Assembly: GCF_016908515.1 (NCBI RefSeq)
Contig: NZ_JAFBEA010000001.1
Coordinates: 62,001 to 126,000 of the forward strand
DNA length: 64,000 bases
Direction of reading: 5' to 3'
From: Virgibacillus halotolerans
Lineage (GTDB): Bacteria; Bacillota; Bacilli; Bacillales; Amphibacillaceae
Positions 1-9,276 of the stretch are shown here, piece after piece. The notes under the pieces are model-generated. The model did not search any database, was not told where the DNA came from, and was given only the letters and a program-made list of their open reading frames with translations. Each line of letters opens with the position of its first letter. Position 1 is the stretch's first letter. Position numbers and translations under genes: made by a program.

Positions 1-136
1 GAATCTTGCGACACTCTTACAAATGACAAGGCCACCAGTTATGGAACAGGAGAGAAAAAGAAGGCGCCAAACCTATATTCATTGAGTTTATGCCGATTCA
101 GCTGTATAATAGAGATGAAATAATGAACTAGTACAG
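1..136. other. Window edge, no assignable gene
   Basis: Two plus-strand frames are open from the window edge, one stopping at TGA 83-85 and one at TAA 121-123. Either could be the last codons of an upstream gene, but neither tail is recognisable. The segment also holds the leader of the next gene. Confidence 0.3.
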
Positions 137-157
137 TTGAAAGCTGGTGAACGTCAA

Positions 158-1462
158 ATGACCAAGCATGAACAAATTATCCAACATATTATTTCTTTGA
201 GCGTCGGTAGCAAGATATCTGTCAGACAGATTGCCAAGGATTTAAATATGAGCGATGGGACTGCTTACCGGGCAATTAAAGAAGCGGAAAATCAAGGAAT
301 TGTCAGTACGATTGAACGAGTGGGAACCGTCAGAATTGAACGCAAGCAAAAAGAAAACTTTGAAAAACTGACATTTGCTGAAGTCGTTAATATTATTGAT
401 GGACAAGTGCTGGGTGGCAGAGATGGTCTGCATAAATCGTTAAACAAATTTATTATTGGCGCCATGCAGCTTGACGCGATGATGCGCTATACAGAAGCTG
501 GTTCATTACTGATCGTTGGTAATCGTATTAAGGCACATGAATTAGCATTAAATAAAGGCGCTGCGGTGTTAATTACTGGAGGATTTGACACCGAGGACCA
601 TATTAAACGGCTCGCAGATGAACAACAGTTGCCGATCATCTCAACCAGCTATGATTCGTTTACCGTCGCCTCGATGATAAACAGAGCAATATATGACCAA
701 TTAATTAAGAAAGATATCATCTTTGTTGCTGATATTTTTACGCCGTTTGAAGATATTTATTATTTGCATGCGAAGGATACGGTTCGGTCTTGGTATGAAT
801 TAAATGGAAAGTCCACCCATACTAGGTTTCCCGTGGTGGATGACAAAATGCGGGTTGTCGGTATGGCCACATCGAAGGATATCGTAAGCAAAGATAGTAA
901 TGTTCTGATTGAAAAGTTAATGAGCAAAGATCCTCAGGTTGTACAAATGAAAACATCACTGGCATATGTAGCACATATGATGGTATGGGAAGGAATAGAA
1001 GTCGTTCCCGTAGTTGGACAGGCAAATGTACTGAAAGGGATTATTTCCCGGCAGGATGTTTTAAAAGCATTACAGCAAATTCAAAGGCAGCCACAGGTCG
1101 GGGAGACAATCGAAGATGTTGTTTCGAGTAATATAAGGGCAAGTGATACAGACGAAACTGTTTTTCACGCGAAGGTTATCCCGCAAATGACAAATCAATT
1201 GGGTACACTGTCCAATGGTGTATTTACAACACTGATTACTTCTGCAAGCAGCAGGTTACTACGCCATTTTAAAAAAGGTGAATTCGTTGTTGAAAATCTT
1301 ACTGTATATTTTATCAAACCTGTACAGATAGATAGCAAATTAACGATTAAGCCGAAACTTCTTGAAATCGGGCGGATGTATGCCAAAATTGATGTGGAAG
1401 TATTTAATGAGCGGAAAATTGTTGGTAAGGGATTAATCATGGCACAACTGATCAATCGATAA
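158..1462 (+). CDS. ytoI: YtoI-like regulator: HTH, DRTGG, CBS pair, hot-dog
   Basis: A 434-residue cytoplasmic protein with the YtoI domain order. Residues about 5-60 form a GntR/winged-helix-like DNA-binding region (KISVRQIAKDLNMSDGTAYR). A DRTGG domain follows (about 75-180), then two CBS repeats (about 190-310) and a C-terminal 4HBT/hot-dog fold (about 320-434). CBS pairs usually bind adenine nucleotides and hot-dog folds usually handle acyl-CoA, so a ligand-responsive regulator is likely, but the target is unknown. An in-frame TTG at 137 would add seven residues. The ATG at 158 is preferred because GGTGA lies about eight bases upstream. It converges on ytpI across a shared hairpin. Confidence 0.88.
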   Translation: MTKHEQIIQHIISLSVGSKISVRQIAKDLNMSDGTAYRAIKEAENQGIVSTIERVGTVRIERKQKENFEKLTFAEVVNIIDGQVLGGRDGLHKSLNKFIIGAMQLDAMMRYTEAGSLLIVGNRIKAHELALNKGAAVLITGGFDTEDHIKRLADEQQLPIISTSYDSFTVASMINRAIYDQLIKKDIIFVADIFTPFEDIYYLHAKDTVRSWYELNGKSTHTRFPVVDDKMRVVGMATSKDIVSKDSNVLIEKLMSKDPQVVQMKTSLAYVAHMMVWEGIEVVPVVGQANVLKGIISRQDVLKALQQIQRQPQVGETIEDVVSSNIRASDTDETVFHAKVIPQMTNQLGTLSNGVFTTLITSASSRLLRHFKKGEFVVENLTVYFIKPVQIDSKLTIKPKLLEIGRMYAKIDVEVFNERKIVGKGLIMAQLINR

Positions 1463-1489
1463 TCAGGGCAGGCGATGTTGTTATATAAA

Positions 1490-1521
1490 GAAAAGCTGAC
1501 GTTCTTCTGCGTCAGCTTTTA
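1490..1521. terminator. Bidirectional hairpin between ytoI and ytpI
   Basis: AAAGCTGACG pairs with CGTCAGCTTT around an eight-base loop, with T-rich sequence on the plus-strand side and A-rich sequence on the other. It lies between two convergent genes and can serve both. Confidence 0.8.
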
Positions 1522-1529
1522 CTTCGAAA

Positions 1530-1829
1530 CTATGGGTTTAGTCGTTTCCATTCCTTGCGATAATGTCTTACTTGTTTAAAACCGACGTACATTTGCATGC
1601 CACCAAAGATTAAAAATATAATCCCAATAAAAAGTGATAGTCTGGTTAAATAAAATATGTATTGATTGATACCAAAGAAAAACACAAAGCTTCCGAGGCA
1701 TAGACGGGATTTAGCGTTATAATACGCTTGTGTGAGCGCATCTCTTGTTTTTAATATGGCAACTTTATAATATACATAAAGTACAAGGGAAAGTACAATA
1801 ATGATTGGAAATATAAATAAGAAATCCAT
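1530..1829 (-). CDS. ytpI: YtpI family small membrane protein
   Basis: A 99-residue protein of unknown function. Three hydrophobic stretches are visible: FLFIFPIIIVLSLVLYVYY at the N-terminus, one near residue 45 and one near residue 65. The C-terminus is basic (RHYRKEWKRLN). Length and position beside nrnA match YtpI of B. subtilis. The frame is open to a GTG at 1844, but AGGAGAGA sits directly before the ATG at 1829, so the shorter start is chosen. No catalytic motif is visible. Confidence 0.82.
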   Translation of the reverse strand: MDFLFIFPIIIVLSLVLYVYYKVAILKTRDALTQAYYNAKSRLCLGSFVFFFGINQYIFYLTRLSLFIGIIFLIFGGMQMYVGFKQVRHYRKEWKRLNP

Positions 1830-1953
1830 ACCATCTCTCCTCACTCAAAATGTTGAAAATCACATCATATAGTGTAACTTGTTTTCGGTGTTTTAGCTAG
1901 TAAAACAAGTGAAGACAGGAGAGATCGACCATATAAAAGATAGGGGTAAAAAC

Positions 1954-2895
1954 ATGAATTTACAAAAGATAATCCAAACCATCAAGGAATTTGATACGAT
2001 TATTATTCATCGGCATATACGGCCGGATCCGGATGCACTGGGATCACAGGCAGGTTTGAAAGAAATGATCAAACATTCATTTCCGGAGAAACAGGTGTAT
2101 GTAGTTGGGGAAGACGACCCATCATTTACTTTTTTGGTGAAAATGGATCAGATAGATGATGCATTGTATAAAGACGCACTCGTCATTGTATGTGATACAG
2201 CCAATACAGCCCGTATTTCTGACGACAGATACGATCTCGGAAAACAAATCATTAAAATTGATCATCATCCGAATGTGGATATATATGGTGACCTACAATG
2301 GGTAGATCCAACCTATAGTTCAACGAGTGAAATGATTTGTCAATTATTTACGGACGCAAAAACTGTAGGGTTTCAATTGAATGATGCGGCGGCGCGATTG
2401 CTTTACGCTGGAATCGTTGGTGATACAGGCAGGTTTTTATTCCCTAATACGACAACAAGAACATTTCAATTTGCTTCGGAGCTGGTAACATACGAATTTG
2501 ATCGTCCAGCATTATATGCTGGTATTTACAATATGGCAGATAAAATTGCAAGGTTAAGCGGCTATATGCTGCAACATTTCGAACGATCATCATCTGGTAT
2601 GAGCATGGTTAAGTTGACAAAGGAAGTTTTGGATATGTATGATATTGCACCTTCAGAGACAGGACAGTTGGTAGGGGTACTGGGAGATATTGAAGGAATT
2701 AAAGCATGGGCGCTATTTATTGAAGAAGCGGATATGATTCGTGTACGACTGCGATCGAAAGGCCCAACTATCAATGGGATTGCATCGAAATATAATGGTG
2801 GTGGTCATCCACTGGCATCAGGTGCAACTGTATATACTTGGGAAGAAGCAGATCTTCTGATTGCTGATCTGGAAAAAGCATGCATCGCATTTTAA
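1954..2895 (+). CDS. nrnA: Oligoribonuclease NrnA / pAp phosphatase (DHH-DHHA1)
   Basis: A 313-residue DHH-family phosphoesterase. NrnA degrades short RNA (nanoRNA) and converts 3'-phosphoadenosine 5'-phosphate to AMP, replacing Orn and CysQ in Firmicutes. The N-terminal DHH domain has HRHIRPDPDALGSQ, then VCDTANTAR and the eponymous IDHHPN, all Mn2+ ligands. The C-terminal DHHA1 domain ends with GGGHPLASGA, which binds substrate. An upstream in-frame start at 1909 would add 15 residues. The ATG at 1954 is preferred because it follows TAGGGGT and the protein then begins like the family (MNLQKIIQTIKEFDTI). Confidence 0.95.
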   Translation: MNLQKIIQTIKEFDTIIIHRHIRPDPDALGSQAGLKEMIKHSFPEKQVYVVGEDDPSFTFLVKMDQIDDALYKDALVIVCDTANTARISDDRYDLGKQIIKIDHHPNVDIYGDLQWVDPTYSSTSEMICQLFTDAKTVGFQLNDAAARLLYAGIVGDTGRFLFPNTTTRTFQFASELVTYEFDRPALYAGIYNMADKIARLSGYMLQHFERSSSGMSMVKLTKEVLDMYDIAPSETGQLVGVLGDIEGIKAWALFIEEADMIRVRLRSKGPTINGIASKYNGGGHPLASGATVYTWEEADLLIADLEKACIAF

Positions 2896-2900
2896 GTTCA

Positions 2901-2936
2901 AAAGCGCTGATTTCATCTTTGATATGAAATCAGCGT
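2901..2936. terminator. Hairpin terminator between nrnA and ytzJ
   Basis: CGCTGATTTCAT and ATGAAATCAGCG form a perfect 12-bp stem around a short loop between convergent genes. The minus-strand exit is T-rich; the plus-strand exit is only moderately so. Confidence 0.82.
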
Positions 2937-2941
2937 TATCT

Positions 2942-3139
2942 TTAACCGTCTTTATCAGCTGTAAGTGGAATGAACCAGCAACCTCCGTTTGTTGAATCAA
3001 AATGTACATGTAAGTGTTCTTTTTCAATGCCGCGCTTCATTAAGCGGATAAGCTCTTCCGTTTCTACATATGCGGTACGACCAGCTTTTAATTGGGAAAT
3101 TTTTTCATCTCTTATACGCCTGTTGTTCATTACAAACAT
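2942..3139 (-). CDS. ytzJ: YtzJ-like small protein
   Basis: A 65-residue soluble protein of unknown role with a basic N-terminus (NNRRIRDEK) and a C-terminal strand pattern around HLHVHFDSTNGGCWFIP. Its place between nrnA and ytrI is that of ytzJ in B. subtilis, which is the main reason for the name. The sequence GVG-like start at 3148 (GTG) is in frame, but AGGAG lies eight bases before the ATG at 3139; a further ATG at 3130 is possible. No known domain is visible. Confidence 0.72.
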   Translation of the reverse strand: MFVMNNRRIRDEKISQLKAGRTAYVETEELIRLMKRGIEKEHLHVHFDSTNGGCWFIPLTADKDG

Positions 3140-3244
3140 TACATCCACTCCTTCCGGTAAAAGTATTATATGTTTAACCCATCATATGTGTCTGTCATTT
3201 GCGGGAAATATATTGTTATTTTCCGTAGACTTGTATCCCTGGCA

Positions 3245-3748
3245 TCAATCCGAAAGCTTTGTTTCAACAGTGATTCTGACGGTTTGAGAAATGGTTAGTT
3301 TGGTTACCTCGAAGTGATAGGAAAAGTCATCTACCGTGTATGTCTTGTTTTCTATGGTGGATAGCAATAATTGATCACTTTTCGTTACAATCGAAAGATC
3401 CTGTCCAATGATGTGGCCGATCTCATCTTTTATCATTTCTTCTAATTGCAATATGATCAGACTATCTAAACGCAACTCTTCTGCATTTGTAATGTCAATT
3501 TCAATTGCATTTATTGTAATGGGGTCTTTTGATTTTTCGTCCAGATCTTCATTATCTTCCAGCAATGCGTCGTTTTGCTTTTTTAATGTGCTGACCTGTG
3601 ATTGCAGATCAATGTTTTCTTCATATAATTTTTCATACATGGAACCATACATATAAATAAAGATAACGTAGGCAATAACAGCACCGACAAATGTACCAAT
3701 AAAAAAACGCTGCCAGCTTTCCTTCTTATAATAGGGAGGAATATGCAT
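3245..3748 (-). CDS. ytrI: Sporulation membrane protein YtrI
   Basis: A 167-residue single-pass protein: a short basic N-terminus (MHIPPYYKKESWQ), a transmembrane helix at about residues 15-36 (FFIGTFVGAVIAYVIFIYMY), then a coiled coil (YEENIDLQSQVSTLKKQNDALLEDNEDLDEK) and a mixed C-terminal domain. YtrI in B. subtilis is made in the mother cell and its loss impairs sporulation. The ATG at 3748 overlaps the ytrH stop as TAATG and follows CAGGAGGA, so translation is coupled. A longer reading from 3775 lies inside ytrH and is rejected. Confidence 0.88.
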   Translation of the reverse strand: MHIPPYYKKESWQRFFIGTFVGAVIAYVIFIYMYGSMYEKLYEENIDLQSQVSTLKKQNDALLEDNEDLDEKSKDPITINAIEIDITNAEELRLDSLIILQLEEMIKDEIGHIIGQDLSIVTKSDQLLLSTIENKTYTVDDFSYHFEVTKLTISQTVRITVETKLSD

Positions 3749-4080
3749 TACGTAATATCCTCCTGTATGATCCATTCCATTAGAATAATTGCTGTTTTAA
3801 CGCCACCCATTGCAGATAAAATTAATAATGCCTGTTTAAATAAATCAAGCGTCGAGCCATCAAAGACGCCTTTTTCAAAGTTGGAAATCGCATCAAAGGT
3901 TCCACCGATTGCAGCAACAATCGCCCAGATGCGCAAACTTTTAGCCAACCGGCTGATGGAGGTTAAGGGTGCATTTCCGGTAGCAAAGTCACCAATACTG
4001 CCAATGATCGCACCACCAATGAGTACACCGAATGCGATAAAATAACAATGAATAAATGTAGCAAAGAATCGTTCCTCCAT
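3748..4080 (-). CDS. ytrH: Sporulation membrane protein YtrH
   Basis: A 110-residue protein with three hydrophobic segments, beginning MEERFFATFIHCYFIAFG and containing GGAIIGSIGDF and RIWAIVAAIGGTFDAISNFEKG, which are typical of YtrH. It is the first gene of the ytrH-ytrI pair and overlaps ytrI by one base. AAAGGGTG precedes the ATG. The pair is divergent from dnaE. In B. subtilis it is expressed under sigma-E and needed for efficient sporulation; I did not find a convincing sigma-E promoter here by eye. Confidence 0.9.
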   Translation of the reverse strand: MEERFFATFIHCYFIAFGVLIGGAIIGSIGDFATGNAPLTSISRLAKSLRIWAIVAAIGGTFDAISNFEKGVFDGSTLDLFKQALLILSAMGGVKTAIILMEWIIQEDIT

Positions 4081-4222
4081 AGATAACGCACCCTTTCTAA
4101 GCCAAGCTCTCCTTTCATTTTATGATAAAAATTGAAATGATATGATAAAAGTTTAAACAAGCAATGTTATGCATGTGCTCACCAGATTGGTATAATAGAA
4201 AAGTAAGGGGCGAGATGATTAT

Positions 4223-7200
4223 ATGTCATATACACATTTACAAATACAAAGTGGCTATAGCCTAATGAAAAGCACCATTACGATAGATAAATTAGTTAAA
4301 AAAGCAAGTGAATTACAATTGGATGCACTTGCATTAACGGATGAGCATGTACTTCATGGTGTTATTCCTTTTTATCAGGCATGTAAAAGTCAAGGAATCA
4401 AACCGATAATCGGTATGACCTTACAATTGGAAAATGGTTATTGTGTTTTATTAGCTAAAAATAACAACGGCTACGAACAACTGATAAAGATAAGTACCAA
4501 TATACAACAGCGTGAATTGTCCATGCTGACCTTAGAGGAACTAGACGGTTTTACTACAGACCTCATCTGCATTTTCCCTGCTAATAACCCGGAGTTGGAA
4601 CATCTGTTATTATCGGAAACACACGATAAAGTTGCTGCTTATTTACATGGCTGGCAGGATTTATTCACACAGGGAGATTTCTATTTGGGGATCCAGGATC
4701 ACGGTTTAGAAAATGAACGCAGCATACATACACCGTTAAAAGCATTTCATGAAAAATATCACGTTCCTGTTGCGGCGATTAATGATGTACGTTATTTGGA
4801 TGAAAAAGATGTCATTGCCTATGATTGTTTATTAGCTATGAAAAAAGGAAGGCAATGGGAATTCCAAATAACAGATCAAAGTATAAAACGTCACCATTTA
4901 CGGTCTTTACAGGAAATGGAAGAGTTGTTTTCCTATTGGCCAGAAGTATTGCAGGAAACAACTGCGATTAAAAATAAGTGTCAGGTTTCCATTGATTTTG
5001 ACCAGCAAATGCTGCCATCTTTTCCCGTTCCCGATCAGATGGAGGCACATGATTATCTGGAGAAACAATGCTGGCAGCAAGTGGAGTTGAAATATCCGGA
5101 AGTAAACCAGGAAATTGCTGACCGATTAACTTATGAGCTTGGTATCATAAAGTCGATGCAATTTAGTGATTACTTTTTAATCGTTGCAGATTTCATTGCG
5201 TATGCAAAGGAAAATAAAATTATCGTTGGCCCTGGAAGAGGTTCCTCCGCCGGTTCGATTGTTGCATATGTGTTAGGTATTACAGAGGTTGATCCGATTC
5301 AATACGATTTATTGTTTGAACGATTTCTTAATCCGGAGCGGCTAACCATGCCAGATATTGATGTTGACTTTTCCGATAGAAGACGGGATGAGGTTATCCA
5401 ATATGTTCAAAACAAATATGGGATCGAACACGTAGCGCAAATTGTAACATTTGGTACATTTGCGGCACGGTCTTTAATTAGAGAATTAATCAAGACACTT
5501 GGGATCGATCAACAGGATGCCGACTTTATTTTGCGGGAAATACCGGTTCAAGCCAAGCAAAGCATTGTCGAACTGATTACATTCTCGCCAGATTTACAGC
5601 AATATATCAAACAATCCGATTCATTAAAAACATTGTTTACCATTGCGACGAAGCTGGAAGGCATACCCAGACATTTATCAACACATGCGGCAGGTATTGT
5701 GATCAGTGAAGAAAAATTAATCGAACATGTACCATTAACGATTGGTGCAAACGATACACACTTGACCCAGTATCCAATGAACGATTTAGAAGCGCTTGGC
5801 TTATTAAAAATAGATTTGCTAGGATTGAAAAATTTAACATTATTGGAAAGTGTTATCCAGTCCATTAACTATACAACGAAAAAAACAATCGACCTGCACC
5901 ATATTCCGGAAAATGACGCTAACACCTACGAGTTATTGCGAGAAGGTAGAACCAACGGGGTCTTTCAACTGGAATCGCAAGGGATGAAACAAGTATTAAC
6001 GAAATTGAAACCAACGTCGTTTGAAGATCTTGTTGCTGTCAATGCGTTGTTTCGTCCGGGTCCGATGGATTTTATTCAAGTATATATTGATCGCAAAAAC
6101 AAGCGGGAAAAGGTAACTTATCCACACCCTGATTTAGCTCCCATTTTAGAAAAAACGTTCGGTGTTTTGGTATATCAGGAGCAAATTATGCAAATAGCCC
6201 ATCAAATTGCTGGTTTCTCACTGGGAAATGCAGATATATTACGGCGTGCCGTTAGTAAGAAAGAAACGGAACTGATGGATAAACAGAAAGAAGCTTTTAT
6301 TCATGGATGTTTGGAGAATGGATATAATCAGACTGTCGCAGAAGAGCTGTTCAGTTGGATTGTGAAGTTTTCTGCCTATGGTTTCCCACGAAGTCATGCG
6401 GTAGCATACAGTAAAATTTCCTATCAACTGGCATTTTTAAAAGCGAATTATCCAGCCAACTTTTTTGCGGAATTGTTGAGTTCTGTGGTGAATCAACAAG
6501 AGAAAGTTTATCTTTATATCAAAGAATTAAAAGACTTGAATCACCAAGTATTACCACCATCCATCAACCATAGCCGAGGAAAATATACTGTAGAAAAAGA
6601 CAGTGTACGTATGGGATTTTTAGCGATTAAAGGAATTGGTAGTCAGGTAGTTAAAGAAGTTATTCGTGCACGGCAAGGTGGTTTGTTTAAGAACTTGTTC
6701 GATTTCTGTTTGCGTGTGTCCTTTAAAATTGTCAATCGAAAAATAATCGAAAACCTAATTATTGCGGGGGCTTTTGATCCACTTTATCCTAATCGGGCAA
6801 GTTTACTGGCTTCGCTGGATCAGGCGATGGAGCAAGGGGAACTTTTTCGTGAATTCAGTGATCAGGCTGATTTGTTTCAGGAGAAGATTGAGCTGGAAGT
6901 GAATTATGAAGCGATAGAAGATTTTAGCGTTGTACGGAAATTAGCTGATGAAAAAGAATTGCTTGGTATCTATGTTTCCAGTCACCCGCTGAAAGAATAC
7001 CGGGAGAAACTCCGTGCGAACGGGGTTGTTTCGTTGAAAAACGCGAAAAAATTAATCGGAAAGAAACATATTAAAAGTGCTGCAATTGTTCAAGCATTGA
7101 AGATGATTCGGACAAAACGTGGCGATACAATGGCGTTTTTAACACTTAGTGACGAAGCGGAAGATATGGAGGCGGTTGTTTTCCCTGATTTATACCGCGA

Positions 7201-7567
7201 CGTTAATCAATGGCTTGAGGAGGAAATGGTTGTTCAATTTACTGGAAATATAACAACGAGAAATAATCGGGTGCAATGGGTCTTATCGGAAGTTACGCCA
7301 TTCGATCAGCAAGTTTTAAATCAAAAGCAAACAGCGCGTTTATTTATCAAATTGACCGAACAGGATAATGAAGCTGCACTGCACGTTTTGAAAGAGGCAG
7401 CAGATAAACACCCTGGTAGAACACCGATTATTATTTATGATCCGAATAAAAAACAAACCTATCAACTGGCAAATGATTATCGTATCCAGCCAAATTCGGA
7501 ATGTCTGAAACACCTCAGACAATATTTTGGTAAAGAGAATGTTGTTTTAGAAAAAAAACAAACCTAA
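4223..7567 (+). CDS. dnaE: DNA polymerase III alpha subunit DnaE
   Basis: A 1114-residue C-family replicative polymerase, almost the length of B. subtilis DnaE (1115), which extends RNA primers before handing over to PolC. In order: an N-terminal PHP domain (about 1-200, with QSGYSLMKS and ALTDEHVLHG), the catalytic palm with GPGRGSSAGS near residue 335 and the aspartates of PDIDVDFSDRRRDEV near residue 378, helix-hairpin-helix elements near 790-830, and an OB-fold near 945-1040. There is no 3'-5' exonuclease domain. The ATG follows AAGGGGCGAG. A TATAAT at about 4191 is a possible -10 box. Confidence 0.97.
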   Translation: MSYTHLQIQSGYSLMKSTITIDKLVKKASELQLDALALTDEHVLHGVIPFYQACKSQGIKPIIGMTLQLENGYCVLLAKNNNGYEQLIKISTNIQQRELSMLTLEELDGFTTDLICIFPANNPELEHLLLSETHDKVAAYLHGWQDLFTQGDFYLGIQDHGLENERSIHTPLKAFHEKYHVPVAAINDVRYLDEKDVIAYDCLLAMKKGRQWEFQITDQSIKRHHLRSLQEMEELFSYWPEVLQETTAIKNKCQVSIDFDQQMLPSFPVPDQMEAHDYLEKQCWQQVELKYPEVNQEIADRLTYELGIIKSMQFSDYFLIVADFIAYAKENKIIVGPGRGSSAGSIVAYVLGITEVDPIQYDLLFERFLNPERLTMPDIDVDFSDRRRDEVIQYVQNKYGIEHVAQIVTFGTFAARSLIRELIKTLGIDQQDADFILREIPVQAKQSIVELITFSPDLQQYIKQSDSLKTLFTIATKLEGIPRHLSTHAAGIVISEEKLIEHVPLTIGANDTHLTQYPMNDLEALGLLKIDLLGLKNLTLLESVIQSINYTTKKTIDLHHIPENDANTYELLREGRTNGVFQLESQGMKQVLTKLKPTSFEDLVAVNALFRPGPMDFIQVYIDRKNKREKVTYPHPDLAPILEKTFGVLVYQEQIMQIAHQIAGFSLGNADILRRAVSKKETELMDKQKEAFIHGCLENGYNQTVAEELFSWIVKFSAYGFPRSHAVAYSKISYQLAFLKANYPANFFAELLSSVVNQQEKVYLYIKELKDLNHQVLPPSINHSRGKYTVEKDSVRMGFLAIKGIGSQVVKEVIRARQGGLFKNLFDFCLRVSFKIVNRKIIENLIIAGAFDPLYPNRASLLASLDQAMEQGELFREFSDQADLFQEKIELEVNYEAIEDFSVVRKLADEKELLGIYVSSHPLKEYREKLRANGVVSLKNAKKLIGKKHIKSAAIVQALKMIRTKRGDTMAFLTLSDEAEDMEAVVFPDLYRDVNQWLEEEMVVQFTGNITTRNNRVQWVLSEVTPFDQQVLNQKQTARLFIKLTEQDNEAALHVLKEAADKHPGRTPIIIYDPNKKQTYQLANDYRIQPNSECLKHLRQYFGKENVVLEKKQT

Positions 7568-7577
7568 AAGACATTAC

Positions 7578-7605
7578 TTTACAGCGTCGTCCCTTCTGGT
7601 ATAAT
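7578..7605 (+). promoter_or_regulatory. Candidate sigma-A promoter for malic enzyme gene
   Basis: TTTACA and TATAAT are separated by 16 bases, starting just after the dnaE stop and about 90 bases before the malic enzyme start. A small GGTGGTcaaGCCACC hairpin lies in the leader. Confidence 0.55.
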
Positions 7606-7695
7606 TAGGTGGATATAGGTGGTCAAGCCACCGTTGATCTCATAAGATTATTTAATTTTTTCTGAAATTCTACTATGCAAAGGAGCGATAATTAA

Positions 7696-8931
7696 ATGGC
7701 CAGTTTAAGAGATGAAGCACTGCATATGCATAAAGTTAATAAAGGGAAATTAAGCATTCAATCCAAAGTACCGGTACGTAATGCCAAGGACTTAAGCTTA
7801 GCTTATTCACCTGGGGTTGCCGAGCCGTGTAAAGAAATTTATGATCGTAAGGAAACTGTATACGATTACACCATGAAAGGGAATATGGTCGCGGTTGTGA
7901 GTGACGGTTCTGCTGTACTCGGTTTAGGTAATATCGGTCCTGAAGCAGCATTACCAGTAATGGAGGGGAAATCAGTACTGTTTAAAAGCTTTGCTGGTGT
8001 TGAATCATTTCCAATTTGTTTAGCATCCCATGATGTGGACGATATTGTAAATACAGTTAAGTTGATGGAACCGACTTTTGGTGGGGTGAATTTAGAAGAT
8101 ATTGCTGCACCGAATTGCTTTATTATTGAAGAAAGACTAAAGAAAGAAACGAACATACCTATTTTTCATGATGATCAACATGGTACTGCCATTGTAACGG
8201 TTGCCGGTTTAATTAATGCTTTAAAACTTGTTGGTAAGTCATTTTCCGATATCAAAATAGTAGCAAACGGTGCTGGGGCTGCAGGAATTGCAATTATAAA
8301 ACTTTTATACAGCTTCGGGGTCCGTGATATGATCATGTGTGATTCTAAAGGTGCTATTTTTGAAGGTAGATCATATGGAATGAATGAAGTAAAAGAACGG
8401 GTTGCCAACTTCACAAATAAAGAAAATCAGGAAGGTAGTCTTTCGGATATGCTTGAAGGTGCGGATGTGTTTATTGGTGTGTCTGTTGCAGAAGCACTTT
8501 CGAAAGAAATGGTGACCAAGATGAATGACGATGCGATCATTTTCGCAATGGCCAATCCGACACCGGAAATTATGCCGGAGGATGCCAAGGAAGCTGGCGC
8601 TAAAGTAATTGGAACAGGCAGATCGGATTTTCCGAATCAGGTGAATAATGTATTGGCATTTCCAGGTATTTTCCGGGGCGCACTGGATGTTCGTGCAACA
8701 AGAATAAATGAACGTATGAAAGTTGCTGCAGCCAATGCGATTGCATCACTGGTCTCCGATGAAAATTTAAACGAGGACTATGTGATACCTGGTCCATTTG
8801 ACGTACGTGTTGCGCCAGCTGTAGCTGCAAGTGTCGCAAAAGCTGCCATGGATTCAGGTGTAGCAAGAATTCATTTGGATCCGGAGGAAGTTGCCGAAAA
8901 GACAAGACGATTAACGCAAATAGATGGTTAA
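7696..8931 (+). CDS. ytsJ: NAD(P)-dependent malic enzyme (YtsJ type)
   Basis: A 411-residue malic enzyme converting malate to pyruvate and CO2. The short bacterial form is shown by AYSPGVAEPC near residue 37, the substrate region VVSDGSAVLGLGNIGPEA, the metal-binding HDDQHGTAIV, and the Rossmann motif NGAGAAGIAI near residue 192. The C-terminus has NQVNNVLAFPGIFRGALD. Length matches YtsJ of B. subtilis (about 410) rather than the longer MalS/MaeA forms. YtsJ prefers NADP; the cofactor here is not proved by motif. AAAGGAGCG precedes the ATG. It sits between dnaE and accD as in B. subtilis. Confidence 0.94.
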   Translation: MASLRDEALHMHKVNKGKLSIQSKVPVRNAKDLSLAYSPGVAEPCKEIYDRKETVYDYTMKGNMVAVVSDGSAVLGLGNIGPEAALPVMEGKSVLFKSFAGVESFPICLASHDVDDIVNTVKLMEPTFGGVNLEDIAAPNCFIIEERLKKETNIPIFHDDQHGTAIVTVAGLINALKLVGKSFSDIKIVANGAGAAGIAIIKLLYSFGVRDMIMCDSKGAIFEGRSYGMNEVKERVANFTNKENQEGSLSDMLEGADVFIGVSVAEALSKEMVTKMNDDAIIFAMANPTPEIMPEDAKEAGAKVIGTGRSDFPNQVNNVLAFPGIFRGALDVRATRINERMKVAAANAIASLVSDENLNEDYVIPGPFDVRVAPAVAASVAKAAMDSGVARIHLDPEEVAEKTRRLTQIDG

Positions 8932-9276
8932 TTATCCACTTTAAAACGTGATCTCTGGCAATTGGCTTCACAAAAAACGGACGAAATATCTAATGGGAAT
9001 GCAACAATGCATGTGGCATTCTTTTAATTTTAAAAACAAAAACCTTTTATTAACAAAGGTTTGGCAGCAATGAATGTATACTCCCATTGTAACGTTACTT
9101 GAAAAAAGGCGGCTCAAATCAAAGCGCAAAAAAGTAAAAAAATATTTCATAGTGACTAAATTTGACAGCATTTTTAATAAAAATTCGTTATAATAGGAGT
9201 TAAATGAGCTGTTTATTATATTGCCTGGTGAAAGTAACCGGTTATGCCAAGGTTTGTTGAAGAAGGAGGAATTACC
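8932..9276. other. Intergenic spacer upstream of accD
   Basis: This 345-base AT-rich spacer contains a weak hairpin after the malic enzyme gene and a second imperfect hairpin (AACCTTTT ... AAAGGTTT, about 9040-9062). TTGACA at 9162 and TATAAT at 9189 are present but 21 bases apart, too far for a standard promoter. I see no gene. Confidence 0.5.
8997..9030 (+). terminator. Weak terminator after malic enzyme gene
   Basis: GAATGC and GCATTC pair across a 12-base loop and are followed by a T-rich run (CTTTTAATTTT). The stem is short. Confidence 0.45.

Noticed and set aside
2970-3287. 105-residue plus-strand frame over ytzJ and ytrI ends
   Set aside because: Antisense to two genes with family support and no ribosome site.
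9162-9194. TTGACA and TATAAT before accD as a promoter
   Set aside because: The spacing is 21 bases, outside the normal 16-18 range.
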